From Candidatus Eremiobacterota bacterium (GTDB lineage Bacteria > Vulcanimicrobiota > CADAWZ01 > Ess09-12), in contig JAVHLM010000020.1 of NCBI GenBank assembly GCA_031082125.1, positions 1-64,000 on the forward strand: a stretch of 64,000 nucleotides of DNA, in the 5' to 3' direction. The position numbers were made by a program, and so were the translations under genes. Positions 30,276 through 39,429 of this stretch are shown here, piece by piece. The first letter of the stretch is position 1. The number at the start of each line of letters is the position of its first letter. Below the pieces are notes generated by a model. The model worked only from the letters and a program-made list of their open reading frames with translations, did no database searches and was not told the origin of the DNA.

Positions 30276-30917
30276 ATGCCGGACCACCTCATTGAAAACC
30301 CTGAAGCAACCGTTGATGCAGGATCTCTGACTCCAGGGAGCGCTGCCCCTGGCGTTTTCATCGATCCCGAAAGAATCAGCCTCGTGAGGATTGCGTCAGT
30401 CGATGATCCGCTCTTTCCCATGGTATCCCGGCTGCTTGAGCAGTCATTCGTGGCGGATGAGAGAGGGGACTTTGACGAAGCCCTGCTGGCGAACGGCAGG
30501 TTTCATCTCCACGGGGTCCTCTCATCAGGGGACTTTGTAGCCCTTCTTTCGTGGTGGCGCTTTGATGAGTTCCTTTTTGCAGAGCATTTCGCCATCGATG
30601 AGAAAATCCGCAGCAGGGGCCTGGGAAGCGCAATCGTCCAGAATTTCCTGAGCATGCATCCCGGCATCCTGATAGTGGGAGAGTGCGAGCGGCCCGAGAC
30701 CGAGACAGCCTCAAGACGCCTGGATTTCTTCAGGCGCCTCGGCTTCTTCGTCAATGAGCACCAGTACATGCAGCCTCCCTATTCCGAAAGCAAATCCCCG
30801 GTGCCGATGGTTATTATCTCGCACCCCCGCCCCATAAGCGGGAGTGAGTTCACTGCGATAAGGGACACCATATACCAGGGCGTCTATGGCTGTTCCGGGC
30901 CCGGAGCAGGCGCCTGA
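30276..30917 (+). CDS. GNAT-family N-acetyltransferase
   Basis: 213 residues from ATG 30276; a longer frame to 30165 crosses the inverted repeat and is less likely. The acetyltransferase domain covers about residues 35-180: ISLVRIASVDDPLFPMVSRL, a beta pair (FHLHGVLSSGDFVALLSWW), the acetyl-CoA loop EKIRSRGLGSAIVQNFLSM, and ASRRLDFFRRLGFFVNEHQY. Transfers an acetyl group from acetyl-CoA to an unknown amine. The C-terminal tail (SEFTAIRDTIYQGVYG) is typical. Stands before the Gfo/Idh/MocA gene, with 51 nt between. Confidence 0.88.
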   Translation: MPDHLIENPEATVDAGSLTPGSAAPGVFIDPERISLVRIASVDDPLFPMVSRLLEQSFVADERGDFDEALLANGRFHLHGVLSSGDFVALLSWWRFDEFLFAEHFAIDEKIRSRGLGSAIVQNFLSMHPGILIVGECERPETETASRRLDFFRRLGFFVNEHQYMQPPYSESKSPVPMVIISHPRPISGSEFTAIRDTIYQGVYGCSGPGAGA

Positions 30918-30968
30918 TAAAAAATTGAGGAAAACCAAAATAGAAATGCGGAGCAAAGGGGGAGAAAA

Positions 30969-32135
30969 ATGAAGCGTTACAGGGTGGGACTCATCGGCTA
31001 CGGGGGCTTCGGGCAGTTTCTCCATACCAGCTGGAAAGCTCTTCCCCGTGTGGAAGTCGCTGCGGTCTCCGATCTCCGGCTTGAAAAAGCACCTGCCGAA
31101 GGGCTGCTCTTTTTTCGTGACTGGAGAGAGCTGCTTTCCTGCAGGGACATGGATATCATCTCTATCGTGACGCCTCCGTCAACCCATGGCGAGATCGCCT
31201 GTGAAGCCATGGAAAAAGGCTTTCACGTGCTCATTGAAAAGCCTCTCGCGGTGACGACGGAAGAGGCGAGGCGGATCATCCGGGTGCGCGATCAGTCCGG
31301 GAAGAGAGCCTCGGTCAACTACGTCATGCGCTATAATCCCCTTCTCCAGGCGCTGAGAGCCCTGGCAGAGACAAAGAGCTTCGGTCCTCTGCGCCGGGCA
31401 GATGTGGAAAATTACGCCCAGGACAGCGGACTCCCCCTTTCTCACTGGTTCTGGGACAGGCAGGTTTCCGGAGGGATCCTCATCGAGCATGCCGTCCATT
31501 TCATCGATTTCATCCACACGCTCACCGATGAGCATCCCATGGAGGTGACAGGCGCTTTTCATGAGCGCCGCCAGGGGCAGGAGACCCAGGCGATGGCCTC
31601 GGTCCTCTATGACAGGGGGCTCATTGCAACCCATTATCATCATTTTGCCTACCCGGGATTCTTCGAATCCACAAGCATCCGCCTTGCCTTTGACTGCGCC
31701 GTCATCGACCTCGAGGGATGGATTCCCCTTAAAGGACGCCTCAGGGCTCTCGTGCAGAGCGAGAGCGAAAAAGCTCTCTCACTTCTTCCGGGATTCGTCA
31801 TGGAAAGCCGCCTGCGCATAGACGAAGCGGACGACCTCTCAAGGCCCATGGGCTGGGGAAAGGGTGAAGAGGGCTCTTCCCCCCGGGGGCTCCATTCTTT
31901 CGGGAATCACTACGATGCCACCCACATGGTGACGGCCACGTTCGGGCTCTCTGAGTCGAAGGGCGAGGTCTACTCGGCGAGCGTTGCGAGAGCCATGGAC
32001 GATCTCATTGCATCTATTGACGATCCGCGGCATAAGAGCACGGTGACGCTTGAAGACGGCCTCTCCAGCCTCGAGATCGCTGAGAGAGCCACACTGGCGG
32101 GGCATAGAAGCGATCCCTGCACCTGCAGAGATTGA
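30969..32135 (+). CDS. Gfo/Idh/MocA-family oxidoreductase
   Basis: 388 residues; GGGGGAG ribosome site. The N-terminal Rossmann fold (VGLIGYGGFGQFLH, then IVTPPSTHGEIACEAMEKG and LIEKPLAVTTEEARR with the EKP motif) binds NAD(P). The C-terminal domain contains WFWDRQVSGGILIEHAVHFID, where the G-G-x-L-x-x-x-x-x-H-x-x-D signature carries the catalytic and structural His/Asp. Substrates of the family are mostly sugars or inositols; this one cannot be told. Converges on the phosphoesterase lipoprotein gene. Confidence 0.92.
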   Translation: MKRYRVGLIGYGGFGQFLHTSWKALPRVEVAAVSDLRLEKAPAEGLLFFRDWRELLSCRDMDIISIVTPPSTHGEIACEAMEKGFHVLIEKPLAVTTEEARRIIRVRDQSGKRASVNYVMRYNPLLQALRALAETKSFGPLRRADVENYAQDSGLPLSHWFWDRQVSGGILIEHAVHFIDFIHTLTDEHPMEVTGAFHERRQGQETQAMASVLYDRGLIATHYHHFAYPGFFESTSIRLAFDCAVIDLEGWIPLKGRLRALVQSESEKALSLLPGFVMESRLRIDEADDLSRPMGWGKGEEGSSPRGLHSFGNHYDATHMVTATFGLSESKGEVYSASVARAMDDLIASIDDPRHKSTVTLEDGLSSLEIAERATLAGHRSDPCTCRD

Positions 32136-32163
32136 GGAGAGGTGTCGTGCTGCAGCGTCTCGC

Positions 32164-35082
32164 TCAGTCGTCGTCACGCGGTGAGCTTTGCCCCTGCTTG
32201 TTTTCAAGGTACTTTAATTTGCTGATGCGGAGCTCCGGCGCCTTCGACTCCGGGCCCTTGACACTTTTCCAGAGGATCTCGTTGAGAAGCCGGTATGGAG
32301 CAGCGTCAGCGACCTTCCAGTTCATCCTGCTGGACTCAATGGCCAGGCGGCGGCGCGGGTCTTTCCGGTCAAGCGACGCAGTCGTCGGATTTACCTCGCT
32401 GATTATATCTGCAGGGGGCAGAATGGCGTCATATTGAGCGCTGTTGCCGGGAGTGGTATCCCAGCCGCCGGTGATGGGATTGGAAAGGGCGTCGTACTGG
32501 CTCATGGGAGTGAGCCCGAGCAGGAGCTCCATGCTCTTGAGGACGCTCACCGTATCATAGAAATTGGAGTCCAGGGTCCCCTTTCTGATCCAGGGACTTA
32601 TCACCAGGCAGAAGGAGCGGTGGGTGTCGATGTGATCGGGACTGAACTGGGCGTCGTCTTCGATGACGAAGATCACGGTGCTTTTCCAGATGGGGCTCTT
32701 GCTCACCGCCTCCACCAGCTGTCCCACGGCGTAGTCATTATCGGCCATCATGGCCTTCGGGGAGCCGAATGACGGGTTGGTCCCCATAGTGTGATCCCTC
32801 ATGAAGCGCACCATCATAAATGTGGGAACAGTGCCGCCTGTAGGATCCTGCGCCAGCATCGCCTGAAACTCGCGGTTCCACTCCGAGAATCGGCTGGGCA
32901 TCGCTGGAGTGGGTGAATTGGGCGAATGGTAATAGCCGGGGGGTGACCCGGTGGTCAATCCTATGCTGGAGGCCGTCAAGTTGTGCTTTACCCAGGCGTC
33001 GCTGTCGGCATAGCTGAAGTCGAACTTGCGGTAATCATAGTCGCTGTAACCGGCGACCTGGCCGGGGGGAGTCGGAATATGGCCGGGAGGGCAGAGATTG
33101 GCCACGTTGGGATAGTTGTCCGGAATCTGGTAGGGGGGGCCCGTCGAGGGGACTCCCGTCGAGAGATAGAACCCATAGTTTCGGTAGGTGAGGCCCGCTT
33201 CGCGGACCTTGTCCCAGATATATCCGCCTGGCGCTTCTGCGATATTCGTGATGGGCGGGGATGCCTGGTGCGAGGTGGAGAGCCAGTTCCCATCCTGATC
33301 CTGGGCCGGGTAACCGCCTGTGATATAGTTGCTGTTCTGCCCTTCGAACTGGTAATTGAGATTGTAGGTGGCGGGCTGGAGCCTGTATATGTAAGGAATG
33401 GCCCTTATGGTGAATGCATTTGCCAGGCTCTGGGTGCACCATACCCAGCCTTCTCCGCTCACCGGGGCATTGTTGTAGTAATTGTCCAGAAGGGTGAAGC
33501 GCTCCGCGAGAGCATGCTGATTCGGGGTAATCTGCCGCCCGAACAGGGTCAGCGAGGGGTCGCCGTTGCCCCGCGGGAGGTCGCCGAGAACCTGATCGTA
33601 GCCGCGGTTTTCCTTGATCACATAGATGACATGCTTTATCTTGCCGCTCTTTACGCCAAGCCGGGCCAGGGTGTCCCCGGCATTGCTCCCGATTGCCGTG
33701 GTGTGCTGGTTGTTCTGGATCACCTGTTCAGTCGATTGGATCAGAGCAGGGAGCGCCTCGGTCAGGTCGATGCGGGAGACGTTTCCCGGAATGGAATCCA
33801 GCACATAGCCCGGGCCGGGCTGATTCGCCCAGGTGGGGGGATTGGTGCTGGAGTTGATTCTCACCACGTCAGGGTCGAGATAGTTAAACTGGGGGTTGGG
33901 GTTCATGGCGGTAGTGCCCCACCCGTTGACAACCAGCAGTCCCTTGTTGTCGGGAGTGGCGGCCAGGGCCGTGGGATACCAGCCGGCAGGGATGTAGCCG
34001 CTCAACTGGCTTGTCCCGGTATCTATGACGGCCACCGCGTTAAAATCGCCAAGCGAGGCATACAGGGTTTTCTCATCCGGTGAGAGCGCCAGGCCTGTAG
34101 GCGAGACACCGGGCAGATTGCTGACATTTGTCGGCCGCAGCAGCACCGTAGCTGCCACCTGATTACTGGCGGTGTCAACCACCGAGATGGTATCGCTCCC
34201 TGCATTGGCGATGAACAAAAGGGTCTGCGCTTTGTTGAGCAGCAGCGCCGAGGGATGAGCGAGGTCCGTGATCGTGGACGCCAGAGCAGGATTCTTCGGG
34301 TCAGAAGTGTCCAGCACATAGACGCAGCCATCCCGCTGGCTTGCCACATAAGCTCTGGTGCCGTCTGATTTCACGGTCACCGCCAGAGGGAAGCAGGGTG
34401 TGTCGGTGTGTGCCATACCCGGGAATGTATAGCGTCCAAGAAAAGAGCCGTCGGTCTGATAAATGGAGAACGAGGACTTCGGGGGATGGGGGGGCGCCAG
34501 ATCGACGGGAAAGTAGTTGGCGAGGTAGAGGTTCCCCTTGGCCAGTGCCAGGCCGGCCGGCTGGTCATCAGGCATGTAAGGCCTGGGCTTGGAAGGAATG
34601 GTGCCCGTCTGGGTGAGGGACCCGTCTGCGCCCAGCGTGAGCACCGCGACAGTGCCGTAGACTCCCTGGGAGGCATAGAGCGTGTAAGTGCCGCTTTGGG
34701 GAGCGGGATCGAAGGCAAGTCCATAAAAGAGGCCGTTGTTGGGGTTATTGGCATCCATCGTGGGAAAGGAGAACGAATTTACCACCGTGCCGTCACTTAC
34801 CCGCAATGTGCAGAGAAGCGAGGATATGGCGCTGGATGTCGTGACGGCGTATCTGCCATCGGGACTGAGGGCTATGTTCAATGGCATGCCTCCCACGGGG
34901 CCGCTGGCGGTGCCTGCGGGGGTAATCGCCCGGCCGTTCACCAGGACATTGGAGGAAGAGGCGGATTCCCCGGAAGATACAACGGGGGGCACAGTGGACG
35001 AGGATTGAGGGCATCCCGCGGAAAAGGCGGCACATAACGCCGCCAGCACAATGATTGGACAATAGGACCAGAATCTGCTCAT
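32164..35082 (-). CDS. lipoprotein: YVTN beta-propeller plus phosphoesterase (PLC/acid-phosphatase-like)
   Basis: 972 residues from ATG 35082. Lipobox LAALCAAFSAG-C. Residues about 50-440 form a YVTN/YncE-type propeller (SPDGRYAVTTSS; LFIANAGSDTISVVDTASNQ; GLALSPDEKTLYASLGDFNA). Residues about 480-900 are a PF04185 phosphoesterase domain: IKHVIYVIKENRGYDQVLGD carries the metal-binding E-N-R, then FTLLDNYYNNAPVSGEGW and, near the end, TVIFVIEDDAQFSPDHIDTH with the second metal cluster (D-D, D-H, H). Related enzymes hydrolyse phosphate esters outside the cell. The propeller may bind substrate or surface. Antisense frames of up to 366 codons inside are by-products of GC-rich codon use. Confidence 0.88.
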   Translation of the reverse strand: MSRFWSYCPIIVLAALCAAFSAGCPQSSSTVPPVVSSGESASSSNVLVNGRAITPAGTASGPVGGMPLNIALSPDGRYAVTTSSAISSLLCTLRVSDGTVVNSFSFPTMDANNPNNGLFYGLAFDPAPQSGTYTLYASQGVYGTVAVLTLGADGSLTQTGTIPSKPRPYMPDDQPAGLALAKGNLYLANYFPVDLAPPHPPKSSFSIYQTDGSFLGRYTFPGMAHTDTPCFPLAVTVKSDGTRAYVASQRDGCVYVLDTSDPKNPALASTITDLAHPSALLLNKAQTLLFIANAGSDTISVVDTASNQVAATVLLRPTNVSNLPGVSPTGLALSPDEKTLYASLGDFNAVAVIDTGTSQLSGYIPAGWYPTALAATPDNKGLLVVNGWGTTAMNPNPQFNYLDPDVVRINSSTNPPTWANQPGPGYVLDSIPGNVSRIDLTEALPALIQSTEQVIQNNQHTTAIGSNAGDTLARLGVKSGKIKHVIYVIKENRGYDQVLGDLPRGNGDPSLTLFGRQITPNQHALAERFTLLDNYYNNAPVSGEGWVWCTQSLANAFTIRAIPYIYRLQPATYNLNYQFEGQNSNYITGGYPAQDQDGNWLSTSHQASPPITNIAEAPGGYIWDKVREAGLTYRNYGFYLSTGVPSTGPPYQIPDNYPNVANLCPPGHIPTPPGQVAGYSDYDYRKFDFSYADSDAWVKHNLTASSIGLTTGSPPGYYHSPNSPTPAMPSRFSEWNREFQAMLAQDPTGGTVPTFMMVRFMRDHTMGTNPSFGSPKAMMADNDYAVGQLVEAVSKSPIWKSTVIFVIEDDAQFSPDHIDTHRSFCLVISPWIRKGTLDSNFYDTVSVLKSMELLLGLTPMSQYDALSNPITGGWDTTPGNSAQYDAILPPADIISEVNPTTASLDRKDPRRRLAIESSRMNWKVADAAPYRLLNEILWKSVKGPESKAPELRISKLKYLENKQGQSSPRDDD

Positions 35083-35139
35083 GCGCTCATCCTCCAAAGT
35101 GGTCTTACCGGGGCAATTCGTCCAAGGCTTTACAGCCAT

Positions 35140-35425
35140 TCCCATCTCAAGTCAGGAGGCTTTACGAAAGCTTCCGGCGGGCTCCATATATCGACTATGG
35201 GCCAGCTCTATCTTCAGGTGCTTCTGCGCGTTCCTGTCACATTCCTGCCGGGTCTCGCCCATCGGGACCATAGCAACCTGGAGGAAGAGCTCCACGGCCA
35301 GGAGCTCGCGATAACGGAGCCATTGCTTTCCTCAAGAACCTGCTCCGCAATAAAAGCCCCTATGCCGACTACTATTTCCTCGACGTGGTCCTCGGACGCA
35401 ACTGGAGATTTAATGGGCGGGGCTG
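35140..35425 (+). other. possible decayed coding remnant
   Basis: Two adjacent plus-strand frames read like protein: LAHRDHSNLEEELHG, and after a frame change NGAIAFLKNLLRNKSPYADY then YFLDVVLGRNWRFNG before TGA. No start or ribosome site; no family recognised. It may be the end of a frameshifted gene. The rest of 35083-35579 shows nothing I can support. Confidence 0.3.
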
Positions 35426-35579
35426 ATGGGCTCTGGTTTTGTGTTTACAGATAAGGGCTTTCAGCCCGATATCCCGCCTTTTTCCTCGCACCGACTCACT
35501 GTTCCCGAAATTTTTATCTCTTTGGCCCCTCTCACCGCAGATCAATGAGACACTACTCCTTTTGTACAGACAAGGTGGG

Positions 35580-37757
35580 TCATGGAGCCAAGGTGGCCCG
35601 GCCGATTTTCTTCAGCCCGCCAGATGCCTGCGCGGTATAATACATTTTGAGCACACCCGTTCCGTCGTCAATGACGGAAGGGGTGCAGACTCGCGAGTTG
35701 CGGTAGCTCACTGCGTAGGCGTCGCTGATGTGGAAGATGTGGCTGGGGTTCTTAGTCCAGGCCTTGCCGTCGGTTGAGAACGCGTAGCCGATGCCTTCAT
35801 TAAGAGTAGTGACTCCGCCGCTATACCAGAAGTGATAACCGGCAGCATCATGGTACACCGTACCAAAGGTGGAGTATTTGGAGTCCCACGCAGGGCTTGC
35901 AGAGGGAGACAATACGGGATTTACGGTGTATGCCTTCCAGAACAGGCCATCGGCGGAATATGCGAGTCCTGTTGCTTCAGGGCCGCCAGTTGTGCCGTCG
36001 TAATACATTACATAGCTATAACTCCAAGGGTCGGTGCCGGAGTCTGCCGCGCCCGGCTGGTAAAACAGGTGTACGGGACCATAGGAACCGCGATTCCAAT
36101 CCGTCACTGGTCCTCCGGTCACTAACTTGGCCGATGCGTCTTGCGTCAAGGCGGTATAACTATCCCAAGTGACTCCATCAACGGACCGGGCAGTGGCTAT
36201 TGAGGAAATGCTGTATAAATCAGCGTTATTGTCCCAATACCATATCCTGTACTTTGGTCCAGAAGGGCCGAGCCCGAAGCGATCTGCATCGTAAAGCACC
36301 TGCGCGTGATTCGGTTTACCACCGAGGCCACTCATAGTAGTCGGAGCGCTCCATGACGTGCCGTCTGATGAGGTGACGAGAAAAACTGCCCCACTGCCGT
36401 CACTATACCACAGTGCATACTTTTCACCTGCGTCTTCGAATCCATTCGCGTCGTAAAGCACGCAGGGGTAATATGCGTTTCCTGCTGCCGGTGCGGTATA
36501 GACGATGCCCTGGTCGGTCCAGGCAGTGTAGTCCCGCGACGTCACATTGAAGGTGCCGCTCGTCGCTTCAGTGAGGGCGCCGGATGTGGCCGTCAATGTG
36601 TATCCTTCGCCGGCCTTGTCGAGGCTCAAATCATCAAAGGCCGCCACACCGGCGACGGCAGAGAGTGTTGTGGTGCCTGAAAGGGTAGAGTCACCTGGAT
36701 TGGTGCCGATGGCGATGGTAATGTCTCCGGTCGCTGTTGCCACGGTGTTACCTGATGCGTCCTGAATGGCCACTTCCACAGTTGGGGTAATGGCCACGCC
36801 TGCCGTCACATCAGTGGGCTGGACCTTAAAGCCGAGCTTGGCAGCCACAGGTGTTCCGCCACCGCCGCCGCCACCGCCGCCTCCAGGCGACTGCGTGGGC
36901 GTGGGCGAGGGCTGCGGCGATGCAGTGGGTGAAGGCGATGAGGTTGGAATGGGGGTCGGAGTGGGGGTCGGGGTTGTGGTAGGATCAGGCGCAGGGGCCG
37001 TTGCCAGGACGCTGTAGTTCTGAATAGTGCCGCCTGATGACGGCAGGATGCTCAGGCTTGCGAAGATAGTGCCGGGTGAAGTAAACGACAGGGTATACTG
37101 AAGGCTGGACGTAAGGTTGTAAAATATGATCCCGCCATTCTGATAAGTTGACGTGGCGCTCCAGTCTATCGTGGGGGGAGTGGCATCGGTGAGGTAGCCT
37201 ATCTGGACTCCGCCTGAAGGCGTTATCGTCGCCGAGATGCCTGCACCTCTGAGGCCCTTTGAAGGGACATCGGCCTCCACAATGATGTAGCTCTTGCTTT
37301 CATCAAAGGGGTGATCGGAGCCTGCCATCTGGTTCCACTGCAACGTCTGCATGATGGAGCAGTCCTCATTGGCAGTGTCCTGCGTTATCGAGAGGTCATT
37401 TGTCTCATAACTGATATAATTGTCCTTGGTGATGGTGAGCGAGTAGGTCCCGGCGGGCACGCCGGTGAGATTATACCGCCCATTCTGGTCAGTGATGGCT
37501 GTAGTGATGACGACCCTGGCTTTAGTCTGTGAGAGGGTGCACGTGGCGCCCTGCACAGGCTGATTGCTCGTGGCGTCCCTGAGCGTGCCCGATACGGAGT
37601 AAGCCTGTACCGCTCCTCCCCCGCTGCCTCCACCCCAGTATGAAGGCCCCGCAGCACCGCCGCCTCCCCCGCTGCCTCCCCCGCAGCCACCCATTATGAG
37701 GGCTGCGGAAAGAAATACTGCCCAGAAAAATAATAAGTGAAGCTCCGCCTTTTTCAT
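35580..37757 (-). CDS. lipoprotein: CarboxypepD_reg-like domain, Pro/Thr linker, Ig-like and GH43-like propeller
   Basis: 725 residues from ATG 37757 (AGGAG 9 nt away); the frame to 37871 is not needed. Lipobox FLSAALIMGG-C, Gly-rich spacer. Residues about 55-135 are a carboxypeptidase-regulatory/TonB-plug-like domain (VSGTLRDATSNQPVQGATCT, GRYNLTGVPAGTYSLTITK). A PTPTP linker at about 265-305 is followed by an Ig-like domain (LGFKVQPTDVTAGVAITPTV). Residues about 420-725 show repeated blades (YALWYSDGSG, YRIWYWDNNADLY, YVMYYDGTTGG, YHFWYSGGVT), as in five-bladed GH43/32-like propellers. Surface sugar binding or cleavage is plausible; catalytic acids are not evident. Its first ~90 bp and promoter are duplicated at 45487-45654. 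Confidence 0.82.
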   Translation of the reverse strand: MKKAELHLLFFWAVFLSAALIMGGCGGGSGGGGGAAGPSYWGGGSGGGAVQAYSVSGTLRDATSNQPVQGATCTLSQTKARVVITTAITDQNGRYNLTGVPAGTYSLTITKDNYISYETNDLSITQDTANEDCSIMQTLQWNQMAGSDHPFDESKSYIIVEADVPSKGLRGAGISATITPSGGVQIGYLTDATPPTIDWSATSTYQNGGIIFYNLTSSLQYTLSFTSPGTIFASLSILPSSGGTIQNYSVLATAPAPDPTTTPTPTPTPIPTSSPSPTASPQPSPTPTQSPGGGGGGGGGGTPVAAKLGFKVQPTDVTAGVAITPTVEVAIQDASGNTVATATGDITIAIGTNPGDSTLSGTTTLSAVAGVAAFDDLSLDKAGEGYTLTATSGALTEATSGTFNVTSRDYTAWTDQGIVYTAPAAGNAYYPCVLYDANGFEDAGEKYALWYSDGSGAVFLVTSSDGTSWSAPTTMSGLGGKPNHAQVLYDADRFGLGPSGPKYRIWYWDNNADLYSISSIATARSVDGVTWDSYTALTQDASAKLVTGGPVTDWNRGSYGPVHLFYQPGAADSGTDPWSYSYVMYYDGTTGGPEATGLAYSADGLFWKAYTVNPVLSPSASPAWDSKYSTFGTVYHDAAGYHFWYSGGVTTLNEGIGYAFSTDGKAWTKNPSHIFHISDAYAVSYRNSRVCTPSVIDDGTGVLKMYYTAQASGGLKKIGRATLAP

Positions 37758-37787
37758 TGTTTTCTGCTCCTTATACTCTATACTTTC

Positions 37788-37848
37788 ATTATAAGGGGCC
37801 GGGCGGTTTTTTGCTGTAAGTACCCTTCCCGGGTTTTTGTAGGACTTA
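37788..37848 (-). promoter_or_regulatory. promoter with twin direct-repeat operator (original copy)
   Basis: TATAAT on the minus strand at 37793-37788. Upstream are two direct repeats, plus-strand view CGGTTTTTTGCTGTAAG (about 37805-37821) and CGGGTTTTTGTAGG (about 37829-37842). No -35 hexamer. The remainder of the 37758-38073 gap before the divergent regulator gene has no other clear signal; the regulator at 38074 lacks a strong ribosome site. Confidence 0.5.
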
Positions 37849-38073
37849 CACAACTGATTTATCGTTTTCAACCGGCGTTGAGGAATTTTTCTCCGCTGGT
37901 GACAGACCGGGGAGCGCCTGTCATTTCATCAGAAGAGCTTCCTTTTTATCCCTCCTCTTACATTGTGAAAATCTTTACGAGCCTTTTACAAAACCCATGG
38001 CAGGGAGAAGAAGGAAAAGCGGCATTCCATGGAAGAACTATCGGCATGACTGTGAAAGGCGAAGAACATCACC

Positions 38074-39417
38074 ATGCCCCATAAGGAAGAGAAAAAGCGC
38101 ATTCTAGTCGTTGATGATGAGTTTTCCATCCTGAAATTCATGGAGAAGGCACTGGGCAAGTCGGGGTACCATGCCCTTATTGCCTCGAGTGTCTCCGAGG
38201 CAATTAAAATCCTGGAGATAACGCCGGTGGACCTTGTGATCACCGACTGCAAGATGCCCAGGATGAGCGGAATGGACCTTATCAGGCATGTGAAGGAGAA
38301 CTTCAGGTTCACCGCTGTGCTCATGATAACGGGCCACCCTTCTATCGAGGGAGCGGTGGCAGCCGTCAGGATCGGCGCCGAAGATTACCTCACCAAGCCT
38401 TTTACCGTCAATGAGCTTCTCACGGCCGTGCGGCGCGCCATCGAGAAGCTCAGCACCAGGAAGCTCGGCGCAGGCGAAAATAATGATCTCTCACCGGCTC
38501 CTTACGGCATCATCGGGCGCTCGGAGGCGATGCTCAAAGTTTTCGATGCCATTGGGAAAGCCGCCAGAACGACTGCCACGGTGCTCATCACGGGAGGGAG
38601 CGGCACCGGGAAGGAGCTTGTGGCCCGCGCCATCCATTACTCGAGCTCCAGGGCAGCGGCACCTTTCATCCCCGTGAACTGCGGCGGCATCCCCGAGGAG
38701 TTTCTCGACAGCGAGCTCTTTGGCTCAACGCGCCACGAGGAAGATTCAAAATCAAGCCTTTTCGGCGCGGCAGACAGCGGCACCATTTTCTTCGACGGTA
38801 TCGGCAACCTCACGCACACCATGCAGACAAAGCTCCTGCGTGTCATCCAGGACAAGGAGATCTCTACCACGGCCTCAGGGGGCACAAGAAGGGTTGATGT
38901 GCATCTGCTTGCATCCACGAACAGGGATCTCCTCTCATTGGTGAGCAGCGGCGCCTTCAGGGAGGATCTTTATTACCGTATCAATGTCGTTCCCATCTCT
39001 CTCCCTCCCCTGAGAGACTGCGGCGGCGATATTCTTATAATGGCGAGCCATTTCGCCGCAAGGTACGCGAATGAGCTTGGGAAACCGGCACCGCGCTTCA
39101 GCGATTTCGCCCTCCAGGTTCTCAAGAGCTACCCATGGCCGGGAAATGTGAGGGAGCTTGAGAACCTTATGCAGTCACTCGTGGTGATGGGCGACAGGGA
39201 CCTCATCGACGTGACGGACCTCCCGCCGCATATGCGCTTCACGGCCTTCGCCGAGGGGGGGCGCATCAAGAGCCTTGCCGAGATCGAGAATGAATACATC
39301 CACTTTGTCCTTGCGAGCATGGGGGGAAACAAGTCACAGGCTGCCGATATCCTGGGGATGGACAGGAAAACCCTCAGGGAGAAGCTCAAGAAGATGGGCG
39401 TGGTAGACGCGGAGTAA
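38074..39417 (+). CDS. NtrC-family response regulator lacking the GAFTGA loop
   Basis: 447 residues. Residues 1-125: receiver with D14/D15, phospho-acceptor D58 (VITDCKMP), T86 and K108. Residues about 145-375: AAA+ domain with Walker A GGSGTGKE (174-181), but after ELFG (214-217) the usual sigma-54-contacting GAFTGA is absent, replaced by a shorter Ser/Glu/Asp/Lys-rich loop. Walker B reads TIFFDGIG, so the catalytic Glu after D241 is Gly. Residues 405-440: Fis-type DNA-binding helix (NKSQAADILGMDRKTLREKL). It may therefore act as a non-sigma-54 activator or repressor, as known for GAFTGA-less relatives such as TyrR. Divergent from the large lipoprotein gene; convergent with a receiver-kinase. 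Confidence 0.88.
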   Translation: MPHKEEKKRILVVDDEFSILKFMEKALGKSGYHALIASSVSEAIKILEITPVDLVITDCKMPRMSGMDLIRHVKENFRFTAVLMITGHPSIEGAVAAVRIGAEDYLTKPFTVNELLTAVRRAIEKLSTRKLGAGENNDLSPAPYGIIGRSEAMLKVFDAIGKAARTTATVLITGGSGTGKELVARAIHYSSSRAAAPFIPVNCGGIPEEFLDSELFGSTRHEEDSKSSLFGAADSGTIFFDGIGNLTHTMQTKLLRVIQDKEISTTASGGTRRVDVHLLASTNRDLLSLVSSGAFREDLYYRINVVPISLPPLRDCGGDILIMASHFAARYANELGKPAPRFSDFALQVLKSYPWPGNVRELENLMQSLVVMGDRDLIDVTDLPPHMRFTAFAEGGRIKSLAEIENEYIHFVLASMGGNKSQAADILGMDRKTLREKLKKMGVVDAE

Positions 39418-39429
39418 TGGGAATTTGAG

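Noticed and set aside
32983-34083. 366-codon plus-strand ORF opposite the phosphoesterase lipoprotein
   Set aside because: Antisense to a clear YVTN/phosphoesterase gene; Gly/Val-rich, no start site or domain.
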